DNA of 64,000 nt from Symbiodinium sp. CCMP2592 (lineage: Eukaryota > Sar > Dinophyceae > Suessiales > Symbiodiniaceae): the NCBI GenBank assembly GCA_905221615.1, contig CAJNDT010000966.1, forward strand, positions 43,739-107,738. Direction: 5' to 3'. Each line of letters opens with the position of its first letter. The stretch's first letter is position 1. Positions 31,057-44,000 of the stretch are shown one piece after another. The notes under the pieces are model-generated. The model saw nothing but the letters and a program-made list of their open reading frames with translations. It made no database searches and had not been told where the DNA came from. The translations under genes were made by a program, and so were the position numbers.

Positions 31057-31775
31057 TCTGTGAGACCGAGGTGTGGAATCCGAGCAGCCTAGCTTCACCC
31101 TTTCTTTGGGACTCGGGTGTTGCGGAAAGCTGTAGTCAATGCGTGCGTTCCCCAGTGAAGCTTTCGCAATGCTGGGTACCCTTTTCAACTGTTCCTAAGT
31201 TAAGAGGGTAGAAGGGCCATAGAACCCTAAAGGCTAACGCACCCGTGGATCCACGCCAGCGGAAATTGATCGGCGGTTCCCAACGCAAGCAGAAGCTGAC
31301 CCAAATGATTGCTTCTACCGGCTCTTGCAGACATTAAGCCCTGTCAACCCCGAACCTCCTTCGCCAGAAGCAATGCAGATCCCGAACCAGAACAAATTAT
31401 GCACGATTACACCGCACCAACCCCACGTAGACGCGCACCCTATGGTTTTCTCATGGTTTCCGGGCCTGTCTATCGGATTCTTATTGGTTTCCTGTGACTT
31501 TCGGCAATTTCTTTACCCTGGGTCTCAAGTCTCAGGTCTTTGACGAATCCCCACAAAGCGCCGAAAAGCTCTTGTAATCTAGACACCTCTAAGGCTCTAA
31601 CACCCTTTCGAACCCTGGCAGCACCCTGAACACCACCACATAGAACCCTAAAAGGCCCCAAAGAAACCCGCAACATATGCGTAAACACAAGCATGTATGC
31701 TGGTGTGTCTGTATACATGTGAGTATATAAGTAGATAATGCGTACCCACATACCTACATACACACATGCTTGCTT

Positions 31776-31885
31776 ACTTACTTACTTACTTACTTACATG
31801 CTTATACAATAAAGTATGCAGCGCGTGCACACACACACGTGTATATCTATCTATATATATATATATATATACGTATATACACATA

Positions 31886-31929
<44 letters not shown>

Positions 31930-31931
31930 TT
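31776..31931. repeat. (CTTA)n, (CA)n and (AT)n microsatellites
   Basis: CTTACTTACTTACTTACTTA at 31776-31797, CACACACACAC at about 31830, then two long (AT)n blocks. Confidence 0.85.
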
Positions 31932-32006
31932 TGTTGGTGGATTTCCTTTGTGGGACCCGTTAAAACCAGGCCCTTGCCGACTGAGCCACGACTATCACCA
32001 GCAGAC

Positions 32007-35000
32007 CACGGAGCTGTTCGCTTGACGAACTTCCTCCAGGGCCTTCTGCATGGCTTGCTTTAAGGGCTCCTTGTCGGGTATCATGGGGAACTAAAGGTTA
32101 ACCTGTTTGGTTATATAGGGATTATCTAGGGGCTATACTATCCAAAAAGGTCACCTGCTCGACTACTAGGAAGGGCTCCATCAACAGTTTTTCATGGCGT
32201 TCTACAAGGTCGTTCCAGAATTCTTTTGGGTGTTTCAGGGTTATTCTCGGCCTATTCTGTAAGGGATTGTATGTGCTGCTTACGCCTAGGAGGGATTTGG
32301 ACGGCTTGGCGTTCTCTGTCCTAACTTTTCGTCAAGCTCTTTACCTATGTTTTGTTTAGGGGCTGCAATGCAAGCTGTTTGAATTCGCCTTAACAGGGTT
32401 GTCAACCTCAAGGAACTTCCACCGGGGTCGTCGTAGCCTGAACTCTGAATCCCACCTGAATCAGAACACCCTTAGTCCTAGAACCCCAAAATCTAAAGCT
32501 GAGAACTGACTTGATGGTGCGGCTCAGGGCTTACATGGAGAAGTTTGGGGCTTAAGGGCTTCGGGAGGGCTTTTGAAACGCCTTCGTCAAGCAGATCCCG
32601 TTAGACCCAATATAGGAAGTATGCACAGACAAAGCCTGTCCAGTCGTCTCCCTTCTTCAGCAACCCACCCAGAAAAAGCTGTAAGTTTGCAGTGTACTAA
32701 ACCAAGAAAGGAAAGAGTTCAGGCTCTCACGTTGGCGATCTGAGTAGTTCATGTCTGCTTCGACATACGGTTGATAGTATAAATCCTGCACTACCCAAAA
32801 TAAGGAATATACCATTATTCCCATAGCTTAGGGTCCTTAAGCTAATGCAGGATTTATATCATCAACCGTATCCCTTGGCTTTATGGATCTATAGATCTTC
32901 TTGGCGGCTTTCGGCCTCTTTGTCCAGAAACCTTGCGTTATGAACTAGGATGCCCAGGAACCTAGGAATACAAAGGACTCCCTTTTGGTATTGGGTAACT
33001 TTAATTTATAAGGAACCTAGGACTACAAAAAGGGAATAAGGGTACTGCTGGGCATCCTAGTGAAGGTGTGGAGGTAGGTTGTTTGGGAGGTTTGCAATTA
33101 GGATGTCGTAGGGCTCTGAAGCTGCCGGGTTGCGGTGGGAATGAAGGGCTTAAGCTTCAGAACAAACCCTAAACCCTAATAAACCCTACACCCTGGCACA
33201 CCCTAAACCCTAAACCGGAGCTTTAAGAGTTGAGGGCCCTGCAGTCAAGCATGCGAGGCTGAGTCAAGAACAAAATGCGCGAAGTCAGGATTTAGGTTTC
33301 ACGTTGCGGGCCTAATCATGCCTTCAACAACAGGCGAGTCGAACACAAAGTGTGTACGTGAGTTTCGATGCCAACATTCGATCACCCAAAGAGGCGAGAT
33401 GATGGACACAAGAAGTAACAAAACCGCCAACTCGTAAAGACCACAAGAGATAGCCATCTTGAAGTTGCTTGCAGCATTTAATTGGGGCTACCCCTAAACC
33501 CCAAACCCCTAAACCCTGAATGTTGCTCCTCGCCTGTGCCCCAACTTCTCCGATGCGGCTGTTGAAACTCAGATCGACCTTCACAGCATCGGACTTAGTC
33601 AGTAGATCTTTTATAGAGCTATAAGTACCACAACCCAAATTTAAACCCCGCTCAGGATACTCATATGTCTACCTATTACCCCGTACGGCAAGGGTGGGGC
33701 TATTATCAAGGGCCTTATGTACCTGTCTTATAAGCATTATTCAACTGTTACTGAGTAAGGGCGCCCACTTGTCGAGTATCCTGGCGAACTAAACCTCTGG
33801 AAGTATATTGGGACTATCTAGGGATCACAGAACCCCAAAAACGTTAAAGGGTACTGCTCTACTGCTAGCGGGATGAATGAAATCCAGTCTGTCGGCTGCG
33901 CACGGCCCATTCTCATGAGACTTTCTGCGAATCATTCGATCTGTTTGTATCGCATTGCAATCTATCATTATATATTTCATCGCCGTCTAACAGGTGCAAG
34001 TATGTTCTGCTAAGAATTATCACAGTATGTGGTATAGAGAACTAACACATACAACGCCTTCTGCACTTTCCCACTTGGAGGAGTTAGACGAATCTTTTGG
34101 AAGATGCCATATTGCCGAGGCACTCCTTATCCGAAAGACCCCCCCACCACAAAATGAGTAGTCCTGTAAATCAGGTCCCTTTTCAGTCGCCAAAACAGTA
34201 CGGCACCCCCAAAAGGACCCTAATTTAAAGAACTACCTACATCGGGGTTTCCGAAACTAGGGGACCCTAATGTAGTACCCTAAGTAGTAGGATCCTGATT
34301 ATAAGGAGCCCCGACATAAGGTACCCCGAATTTCCGGAAACTCTAAACCCTAAACCCTTTATAGAAATCCTTATAATGGATCCCTTTAAGGAACCCTTAA
34401 CAAGATCCCTTTGAAGAAACTCCAACCCCCCCCCAATTTTCGGAAGCTCCCACATGAAAGTTCCTTTAAGCCCACGATCCCTGCAGAGGCAGCCCGAGAT
34501 CCCAAAACGGTTTATGCCTTCCTTTGAAATAGGGTACCATTAGGGTTCCTTGTAAGGGTTGCTGTAAGGGTACTATTAGGGTTCCTTTAAAGGGTTGCTA
34601 TAAGGGAAGTATTCGGGTTGCTGTAAAGGGTTCTATAAGGGGTTTAGAGTTTCCGAAAATTTGGGGGTACCTTAGTTTGGAGCTCCTTTTTATGAGGATC
34701 CTAGCATTTCGGGCACGGCAATATTAGGGTCCCCTATTTTCGGAAACCCCCATGTCGAGACAGCCTCTATTTCAAAGGTACACGGGGCTCTGTGGAGAAC
34801 GTGAAGCTGCGAGCCTTTTAACCCGAACATAGCCTAAAACCCTGAACTCGAAGACCAGAGCACGCCGAACCTTGACGATTGAGCTGTTGATGGCGATGGC
34901 CCCTGCAAGAGCCTCTCCAGTCTCTACGATGGTCGATGGTTCAAAGGGGTATGATGGCCCTGCTGGAGAAGAATACAACCATGATCTCGGGGGTTTCTTA

Positions 35001-38000
35001 AACCCAGATTCTAGGCACCTTTTTCTTTTTGCTACCGTTCTTTGCCCTGAGGCCCTTATCCTTAAACCCCTGACTAGGCGAATCTTTTAGTGCGCTGGGG
35101 CTCAATACACACTAGGTATGTAGGGACTCAAAGGTACACACCTCAACCGTAAGGCCCACCAGCATCGACGCCCAATTTACCCGCTCTGAACCCTACAAAA
35201 TCCTTTGCGCATCTCTTTCAGCTCTTTGTTGAAGAGTGCTCTTGCACTGCTGAGCTTAATTAGCCTCCAGCGCTGACTTCTCAGCGAGGGCACTGACTCT
35301 GTCAGCTTTGCCACCAACTCTGTCTGCGACTGCTCGTACATGTCCGAGCGGTGTTCATGAAGCCACAGAAGCCTGCGCAAATACCTTTTCGTGGACAATC
35401 GTCCAAAAATGGTGGTCATGGTGGGTCATGGTTGGTCCCTGGTCATGGGGGTTCAAAGGCTCCGAAAAGCCATGCGATATGTTTTGGACAAGCCATCGCA
35501 GCAACTCGTGTGCGACGGTTGATGATGTAAATCCTGCATGACCCATAATAAGGAATATATGGGAATTATGGTATGTTCCTTATTATGGGTCATGCAGGGT
35601 TTACATCATCAACAGGATCTCGAGCGTCCACAGCTCTCCCTCGGCTATCTCCAGGCTCTCCCCTGCTCTGGGCTGTGCTTCGGTTGATGATATAAATCCT
35701 GGGGTTCCTTTAAAGGGACCTATAAGGGGACCTTGAAGGGGCTCCTTTAAGGGATCTATAAGGGGTTCAGGGTTTAGTGTTATAAGTCTGTTACCCATAA
35801 TAAGGAATTCACCATAATTCCCTTAGTCTAGGGTCATTAAGGTGATGCAGGAGTTACATCATCAACCGTTCCTCCGCGCCTCGAAAGTAATTCTGAAGGA
35901 AGGGGTGTTTGAGGTTGGGGGTTAAGTTTATTTTTATTTTTATGGGTCCTTTTCCGACTGCAAGTTTAGGGTTGTTTCAATAGGTGCCTCTATAGTAGCC
36001 ATAAGGGTTTTCAAGTTTCCAAAGTGCCACCTAGCCTTGTGCAAAGTCCTGCCGAAAACTCGACCCTCTGAATCCCTAAAACCAAACACCAAATTCTGCA
36101 ACCCTTTGTATCATGTGTTCAGCATCGGCGAGGTGCTTGATAACGGTTAGCTTTGTCTTTGTCTCCTTAGGGTCTTGCGGCATACAGTAGAAGCCAGAAG
36201 GTTGGAACATCATTATCCTCGTGCCCTTAAAGTAAAGTATAGGGGTTCCCAGCAAGAATCATCCTAAATCAATGCTCCAACTTTCTCAGGTTCACTGTAA
36301 GCTTGAACGTTTGGGTGGTTTGGGGTCGTGGCCTTGAATTTCGGGCTTTTGGAGTTTTCACTCTGCATCCACTAGCCCCTCTACGCGACCTGCTGTCTGA
36401 ACTCACAAAGTCACCAAAACCTGCAGGTTCCTCTTGAAACCATTGTAACAAGCCCTGCATAACATACCGAACCTTCCCCAAAGCCTAAACCCTAAGCCCC
36501 AAACCCTACTCGGCCCTAAACCCTAAGCCTAAACCCCAAACCCGAAACCCGAGATAGCCTTCGCCTGCTTCCCAGACCCGCTCTGATGCCTGAAACCGTT
36601 TCGAGCCCGAAACCCATATGGGGTTCACTATTAAAAAAACAGTCCCTGCATACAACCCTTAGGAGGACCCATGTAGAAACCCTTAACGGAACCCTTAAAG
36701 CTGGAACATGGATTGAGAATGATTCGTGGTGGGATTTCTTGTACTGTATTTGAAGGGCATGAGGATAATGATGATCCAACTTTCTGGCTTCTACTGTAAT
36801 GGAACCCAGTATAAACTTACCAAGGTATTTGCGGTTGTGGCCACGGTTGAGTACTGCATATGTAGTAGTAGAACGCCCAACCCTAAACCCTATTTCAAAC
36901 CCTAAACCCTGAACCCAAGTAAGGGCCGAAACCCTTACAGTAGGCCCTATAAACCCCTTTAAAGGAACCTTAAATCCTAAACCGCATAGTATCCTTTTAA
37001 AGGCACCCTTTACTGTATTCAGGACCCTAAATGGGCGGTTGTCAAAATTATGGTCCCTTTTTGGGTCCTTATTCTAATACAGCACCTATTATTTAGGGTA
37101 TCCAAACAGGGATCCTAATTTTGACGACCACCCTAGATATCCTAAACCCAAGTAACGGCCTGGGCGCCGTCGTCGCCGATGTTGTTTCGAGTCAAAGAGA
37201 TTTCGGTCACCGAGCGATTGATCTTCAACGCTTCGGCGAGCACCTTTTCTGCAGCTTTTCGGGTTTAGGGGGTTAAGGGTTTGGGGGCTTAAGGGTTTAG
37301 GGTTCGGGGTTCAGGGTTTAGTTAGGGCTTAGAGTTCAGGGGTTCAGGGTTGGTGGGTTTAGGGTTTAGGGTTGAGGGTGCTGGAAGCTTTTATGAGTCT
37401 TTATGGGTGATAGACGCGCTGTATAGGCTTCTCTATGGGGGTGTTAAGGGTGTTTGTTGACTGGTTTGTTCTTTGCAGGGTTGTGCACATGTTTAGGTTT
37501 CGGGCTTAGGTGCAGCCTAGACTTGGGGGCTGCAGAACCCTGAGCCCTAAACCCCGAAGTCTAGCCGAAAATCCTAAGGCCCTAGACCCTAAACCCCGAA
37601 ACCTTAACCCCAACCAACAAAAACCTGCTTATGCAAGGTGACATATGGGAGTTTCCGGAATTGGGGGTACCGGTACCTTATTTTGGGGGTCCTTATAATA
37701 AGGATCCTACTATTTAGGGTACTATATTAGGGTTCCCTATTTTCGGAAACTCCCATATGGAGTTCTGGCTCCGAAAAGGCGCCGTAAGGGTTCCTGTGCG
37801 GGTTCCCAAAAGCTTTCTTAAAGGGTTCCTTCAAGAGCTCCTTCAAGGGCTCTTTAAGGGATCTATAAGGGTTTAGTAGTTAAGGGCCAGCAGTTCAAGC
37901 TCAAGTAAATGGTTACAGAGAATATTGGGGCCTTAACAATTATAATGCGGTTTGGGGGTATATTGCTACGAGCAGAGGGACATCGATACTGGCGTGCTTC

Positions 38001-41000
38001 TTGTTTGCCTGTGCTGATTGCGCTTGCTGTTCTACGGAGCCTTAAGGATTCGTGTTGGCTTTTTTCAAGCCCCTAGAAACCCTAGACCCTAAAAGACCTA
38101 AAGGTCTAAAGCCTAAACACTATATTGAGGCCTTTTCAAGGGTCAAAGGAACACCTGAGAACTGAGGAAGTTACCGTTTTGCTGTTGCTACAGTTAGACT
38201 CTGCAGCTGAGGGTCTACGGGTTTAGACTTGAGGAGTTTGGGGGATTGGGGTTTAGGGGTTCAGGTGATGAGGATTTAGGCAAGAGCCCAACATAACAAG
38301 CCTTGGGCCCGAAGCCCCGAAATCCATCCGAAGCCATCAGCACAGCCAGAAGCCCAGACCCAAACCCCCAAAAGTTATCTGAAATATGGCCCAAAACCCA
38401 TAAGGGGCTGTTATTCTACACACTTTTGGGGACCAGGCAATGGCAAAATCCCTAACTTCTGAATTTTGCAGTTTGAGGTAGGGGACGTTCTTGGAGTCAA
38501 CGCACCCCAGCATAAGATTAATCTCTTTTCTGTTCCCCTACTACTTAAAGGATCATGGGACATAGTAACTGGGGTTATAATCAGGGTAACTATACTTGTA
38601 ACCCCAATTAAGGTACTTATAACCTTACTTACTAAGTCCCTGATCCTCCAAGTAGAGGCCTAATCGACCTTAATCAAGGAATGCGCCTTCGTTCATGTTC
38701 GGAATTCCTATCTAGCTACTAGATAGGAATTCTGCACATGAACCAAGGCGAGAATCTAGGTTAAGGTACATATTCCCTAATACACTGGGCTCCCTGGATT
38801 TTCCCCATCCACAACCGCAGCACAACCCACCTTGGCCCCATCGTCGCCGATGTCATTTCGTGCCAAGTTGATCCTTAGTGCCACGTCATACGGGCTGCAG
38901 GTTCAACTTCGACTTTTTTGGGGGTTTCGGTTGGAGGTCTTAGGGTCTAGGGACTTGATGGTACAGTCTACGCTGGCCAAGTACGCCCGGTCAAGGCCGG
39001 CAAAAAAATCTTTGTTCAGCCACGGATACGAGTTGAGCCACTGCTCACAGGTCCAACCTTCTCTCTCCCTCCCTCTCACTCCCTCCCTCTGTCCCTCAAA
39101 GCTGTGGAGCTCTCACGATGCATGAAATCTGAGGTCGGGGGCGAACACCCCCATATGTGCTACGGTTGATGATATAAATCCTGCATTACTTCAAGGACCC
39201 TAAACTATGGGAGTTATGGTATATATTCCTTATTACGGGTACTGCAGGATTTATATCATCAACCGTAGGAGAGGCTTGAGGATGCCTGGCACAAGGGGTT
39301 TAAGATCGGGGTCGTGAGAATTTCAAAAAAGGACTTGGGGTATAATATATGGTACATACTATATGATACTATGAATGAAGGATTTGGGGTGCAAAAACTG
39401 TATACGTATAGGTACGTATTATAAAGCGATACTGAGTATTGTCAAGTATTCCGACCCTTACACAAGGGCCAAGTTCTCTCCGAGTAGTGCTGGTGATCGA
39501 GCTTACCTACTGCGCCCTCGGAGAGTGGCACAGTGAAGGGAGCTGGCACTAAAACGCTAAAGTGATTTTACCAAACGTTGGGTTCACGAAAGTGAGGCTT
39601 TTGGGTTTGGCTGCCTTGCTTGTCTTGAACCTGGGAATTTTAGACAATAGAAAACTATGGTATACCACTAAACAAGAGCGAACTGGTTTTCAGCCCGAAA
39701 TAAGTACCCAAATCTGAGCATGACAACCCCGCCCACCCGGCCCCGAATTTTTGAACCCTTCAATAGACCCTATTCGCATTATCCAAGCCCCTATACTAAG
39801 CCGTAATAGTAACCCTCTGCAAAAATCCTCCGAGGCTCGAAGAAACCGTTGAGTTAACTTTCAGCGCATCTGCGAGAGCCTCCGCCAGGGTGCCGACGGT
39901 CCGGCGGAGTCTTTTGTTTCTGCGGCTTGAGTGGCTTTGACAGGTCTGTGTAGAAAAGGAAAGCGTGTAAAGCCCGGAGAAAAAGTAATGATGGCCGAAA
40001 CGCTATGAAAAGATCGCTCCAGTGTACAGCCCATAGAATTAGAAGCACAGTGACAAGGTGGCTGCGTGATCCTGCTGCCTCCACGGATCCCGAAATTTGG
40101 GCACCTTGCTTGGCCTTGCTCCTAAACCTAAATCGAAGACACCAAACCGCTAAAGCACTACAGCCCCACATCAATACTCCTGACATGCTGACAAAACCTC
40201 CTCGCCTAGTTCGGCATGCATTTGATACCGAAAAAACACGAGGCCTTGCAGCCCGCGTCGCCGATCGTACCCTCCTTTTGGGGCTGAGGCAGGGCCTAGG
40301 GTTGGAGGAAAAGCTTTAGGGTTTACCTGGACACGCCGAGTATGCCTGAAAGGGGTCTCATATTCCTCATCAATGGCTACACTAAAGGGTAAATGTTCTA
40401 GGCAGGGCTTAGAGCTCAGGGTCTTGTCGGCTCGCAAAACTCGGGGTCAAGAGCTCTGAGGCTTAGAAGGTCGGGTGTGCGGCCCTTCACTCGCGTTGTA
40501 GGGTAGCTCGAACAGGTCCTTATAGGTAAGACAACAAGCCGCGCGCTGCCCACATTTCAAAGAAGCACGCAGGCATGCACCAGGGCTAGGTCGAAAACAA
40601 GGCAGCCCACGCGCGCAGGTCACCGAGCTGTTCGCAATTCTGGTTCACATCAAAGAGGCATACCTGCCAAGAAACAGGAAAACTGGCAAACACGTTACGC
40701 GCACGTCCGAAGGAAAACAGCTGCTGCCGGCAGCGGAGGCATCCCGAAGGGCGACTGGAAAGGTGCCCGGTGTGACGGAGCACGCAAAGAAGCTGTGGCC
40801 GAGCCCTACGGTTGATGACATAAATTCTGCACTTCTCATAATTGGGAATAGACCATAATTCATAATTCCCATAGTTTAGGATCCTTAAGGTAATGCAGGA
40901 TTTATATCATCAACCGTAGCCTTTGTCAAACTTAAAAAGTCCCCCGTGAGGCCTTAGGCCTGTGTGACGCTAGGCTACGACCCAAACGTGCAACAATGCA

Positions 41001-44000
41001 CTGGAAACCTCGCCTCCGCACCCTTAAGAGCTCTACAGAACCCTTTTAGGACCCCTTTAAACTTTAAAGGAACCCAAATCTACTTACAAGGAGCTCTATA
41101 TAGAACCATCTTAATAAATCCGTGAGTGTCAAACGCAAAGTCATACCAGTATTTCACCAGCAGCTGCAACATTCCATCCCTCAACCCCTAAACCCTAACC
41201 CCCAAACCCCAAACAAAGCCCCTGAGCCCTGAACTCTGAAACCCTAAACCCCTAACCCCCCACACGCCTAAACCCCGCAAACCCCAATCCCCTTAACCCC
41301 ACACCCCTAGTAATCCCTACACGCCTAGCCTAAACCCCTAAACCCCCAAACCCCTAAGCCCTTAAACCCTAAACCCCTAAACACCCAAACCCTAAACCTA
41401 AACCCCCTACATCCCTAAACCCCCGAACCCCAAGGCCCGTAAACCCCCAAACCCCTAAGCCTTGAACGCTCGATTCCAGGAAGAAACATTAAACACATTA
41501 CATTTGGGGGAAGAACTTTGTTTTCCCCAATATGGTTAGAACCCTAAAACCTTGAACGCTCGACTCAAGGAACCCTGTAGATCCCCTTCTAGGAACCCTA
41601 TAGATGCCCTTGAAGGAACCCTGTAGATCCCCTTAAAGGAGCCCTACTACGCCCCTATGTTCGACTCCTGGAGGTTGATACTGGTCACCGACACGTTGAC
41701 CTCGAGAGCCTCTGCCAGGGCCTGCCGGGGGCGTTAGCAGGGCTCTGGGAGCAGCTGAAGGGTTTTGGGGGTTTAGGGTATGGAGTTTAGGGTTTAGGGG
41801 TTAGGGGGTTTAGGGACTTAGGGGTGTAGGGTTTAGGGGTTTTGGGTTTATACAAGGGTTTAGGGTTTAGGGGCTTGGGGGTTGAGGGTTTAAGGTTTAA
41901 GGTTTAAAGCTTAGGGTTAGAGTTTGGGGCCCTCCGTGTCAGATCCAATCTTCAAGCAATGGCATAAGTAAGGACCAGACCAGGGGAGAGGCGCACCTGT
42001 GCACCCTCTCTGACACCAAAACGGATGCCAATCCGGACACGCCCAGAAATACAGCGAGCCATTGGGGGTTCCATGTTGGCACAGGGGCATACAACATCAC
42101 CTACCACTTGCTCCAAACTTCCAAGCCCAATCTACCCAATACCCACAACCCTACACACCTAAATCCAGAACCCGAAACCCTAAACCCCTCTATATAACCC
42201 TTATAGATCCCTTTAAAGGAACCTCTAAACCCTAAGCCCAAAGGTAGACACTTCGAGAGCTTGCAAGCAGTAAAGCGACCTGCAAGGTTTAGGGTAGAGC
42301 GGTTTAGAAGCTTAAGTGGTTCGCGTTTAGGGCATGGTAGGTTTGGGGTTTAGGTAATTTAAGGCAACCCAACACCCTGAGGCACCAACACCCACTGACC
42401 CTAACCTCAACCCCGGAAGCCCTAAACACTACACCTCTGCAGCTTCTACTTGGAGGGGCAGGGGACTTAGCAAGTAGGTTATAAGTAGAGTTATAAGTAC
42501 CCTAAATGGAGTTACCCCAATTCTAAGCCTACTTATAACCTGCCTACTAAGTCCCCTGGCCCTCAAGTAGATGCTGCATCCAAACCACAATTCCCTCGAC
42601 CCCCCCAAGACCTCAGGTGACTTTCAAAAGCCAAGCTCGCAAACCTCCAGGCTGAAACCGCTCAATCCTTTAGGGTTTAGGGTTTAGGGTTTAGAGTTAG
42701 AGCACCACCACTGCCGCAGACCCGAAACCTGTGCAGATTTTGTTTTATAGAGCCCTGACATAGCCCCCCCCCCACACAGAACCCTTAAAGTGTTAGGACC
42801 CCAAAAAAGTACCCCAGTGAAAGACCCAGGGCTTCTCGTACAGGGAACCCTTATGTTTATTAATCCCCTTGAAAGGAACCCCTACAACATCCTTACGGTT
42901 GATGGTATAAATCCTGCATGACCCATAATATGGAAGATAATTCCCATAGTTTAGGGTCCTGCAGGATTTCTATCATCAACCGTTAGCACCCGAAGAAGGC
43001 CTGTGAAGCGGTGCCAATGTGCTGGAAGCCCCTTTGGATGGTGGTGACCGCACGATTTTCTTGCAGCGCCCGCGCGACGGCCTGCGTTGCGAGCTGCGAG
43101 GCTCTAGGTTTGGTAGATGGTTTTCGGGCTCCGATGGTGCCGTGGGGTTACTAGAGGGATGGTACGACGACGACGACGACTACTACTACTGCTGCTACTA
43201 CTAATGCTGCTAAGTGCGAGGGTTGCTGACCCTGAGCCCTAAAACCCTAAACCCGCAATTAAGCCCTATCCATCTACAGCAGACCTTAGCACGCTCCGTC
43301 CTCCAGGCGTGGCGCATGCCTGGGTGGGCTGCTCATCTCCTGCCAGAGGCCGCCTAAATTCACCGAAGCGTAGGGTTGATGATATAAATCCTGCATTACC
43401 CATAATAAGGAATATGCCAGAACTCCCATATATTCCTTATTATGGGCAATGCAGGATTTATACCATCAACCGTAAGGATCTTAAGGATCTTAAAACCAAA
43501 GCCCGAAAGCCTAAACCCCTAAAGCCTGAACGCAAGGATCGAGATGTAAGGATCCTGAAACCCAAACCCGTAAAGCCTAAACCCCTGAGCCCAAAACCCG
43601 ACCCTAAACGCAAGGATCCTCGTCCTGGGGCATTCCCGAAATCCCCTTCGTATGTTTCGGCGGCGTTTTGGGTCTCTAAGCTTCAATGGAGATTTCGGGC
43701 AAAGCATGGCACAGGGCTGAGAGTCGGCCTTAGAGCCGTTGGATTTATGCTTCATGATGTGCTACAAAGACTTCCTATCACGGTTTGGGGTTTAGGAGTT
43801 TGGGGATTTAGCATGCAGGGTTTAGGGCTTAGGTGTAGCCATGTCATGCTGGATCTTAAGGTACAGTGAAGCTGTTTGCGTTCAGTAGACTCCTTTGTTT
43901 GCCATACGGTGCACTGCACACCGCTCAGGACTAGAATTCTATGACATCACACTCAGATAACACTCTGCTAGTGGTTCACATCCGCAAATGATAGGGTTTT

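Larger units (their letters stand above)
28500..32006. other. Repeat-rich non-coding stretch
   Basis: Contains F5, F13, F20, F5 and F19 elements, CCCTAAA words (29277-29350), a (GAT)n-like region at 30.70-30.79 kb and a CTTA/AT microsatellite at 31.78-31.93 kb. It may include further small exons of the LRR gene, but none could be supported. Confidence 0.45.

Noticed and set aside
35177..35419. 80-codon minus-strand frame between LRR exons
   Set aside because: It reads gene-like (E-L-V-A-K-L-T-E-S-V) but does not fit the LRR pattern, and I could not place splice sites; left unannotated rather than forced into the LRR gene.
10501..43474. F1 copies as a CRISPR array or as transcription terminators
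   Set aside because: Copies are kilobases apart, not regularly spaced, have no spacers, and occur in a eukaryotic intron-rich setting; they are dispersed inverted-repeat elements.
43309..43869. 186-codon plus-strand frame
   Set aside because: An F1 element (43371-43474) and CCCTAAA-type words make up much of it; the peptide is mostly repeated Lys-Pro from repeats.
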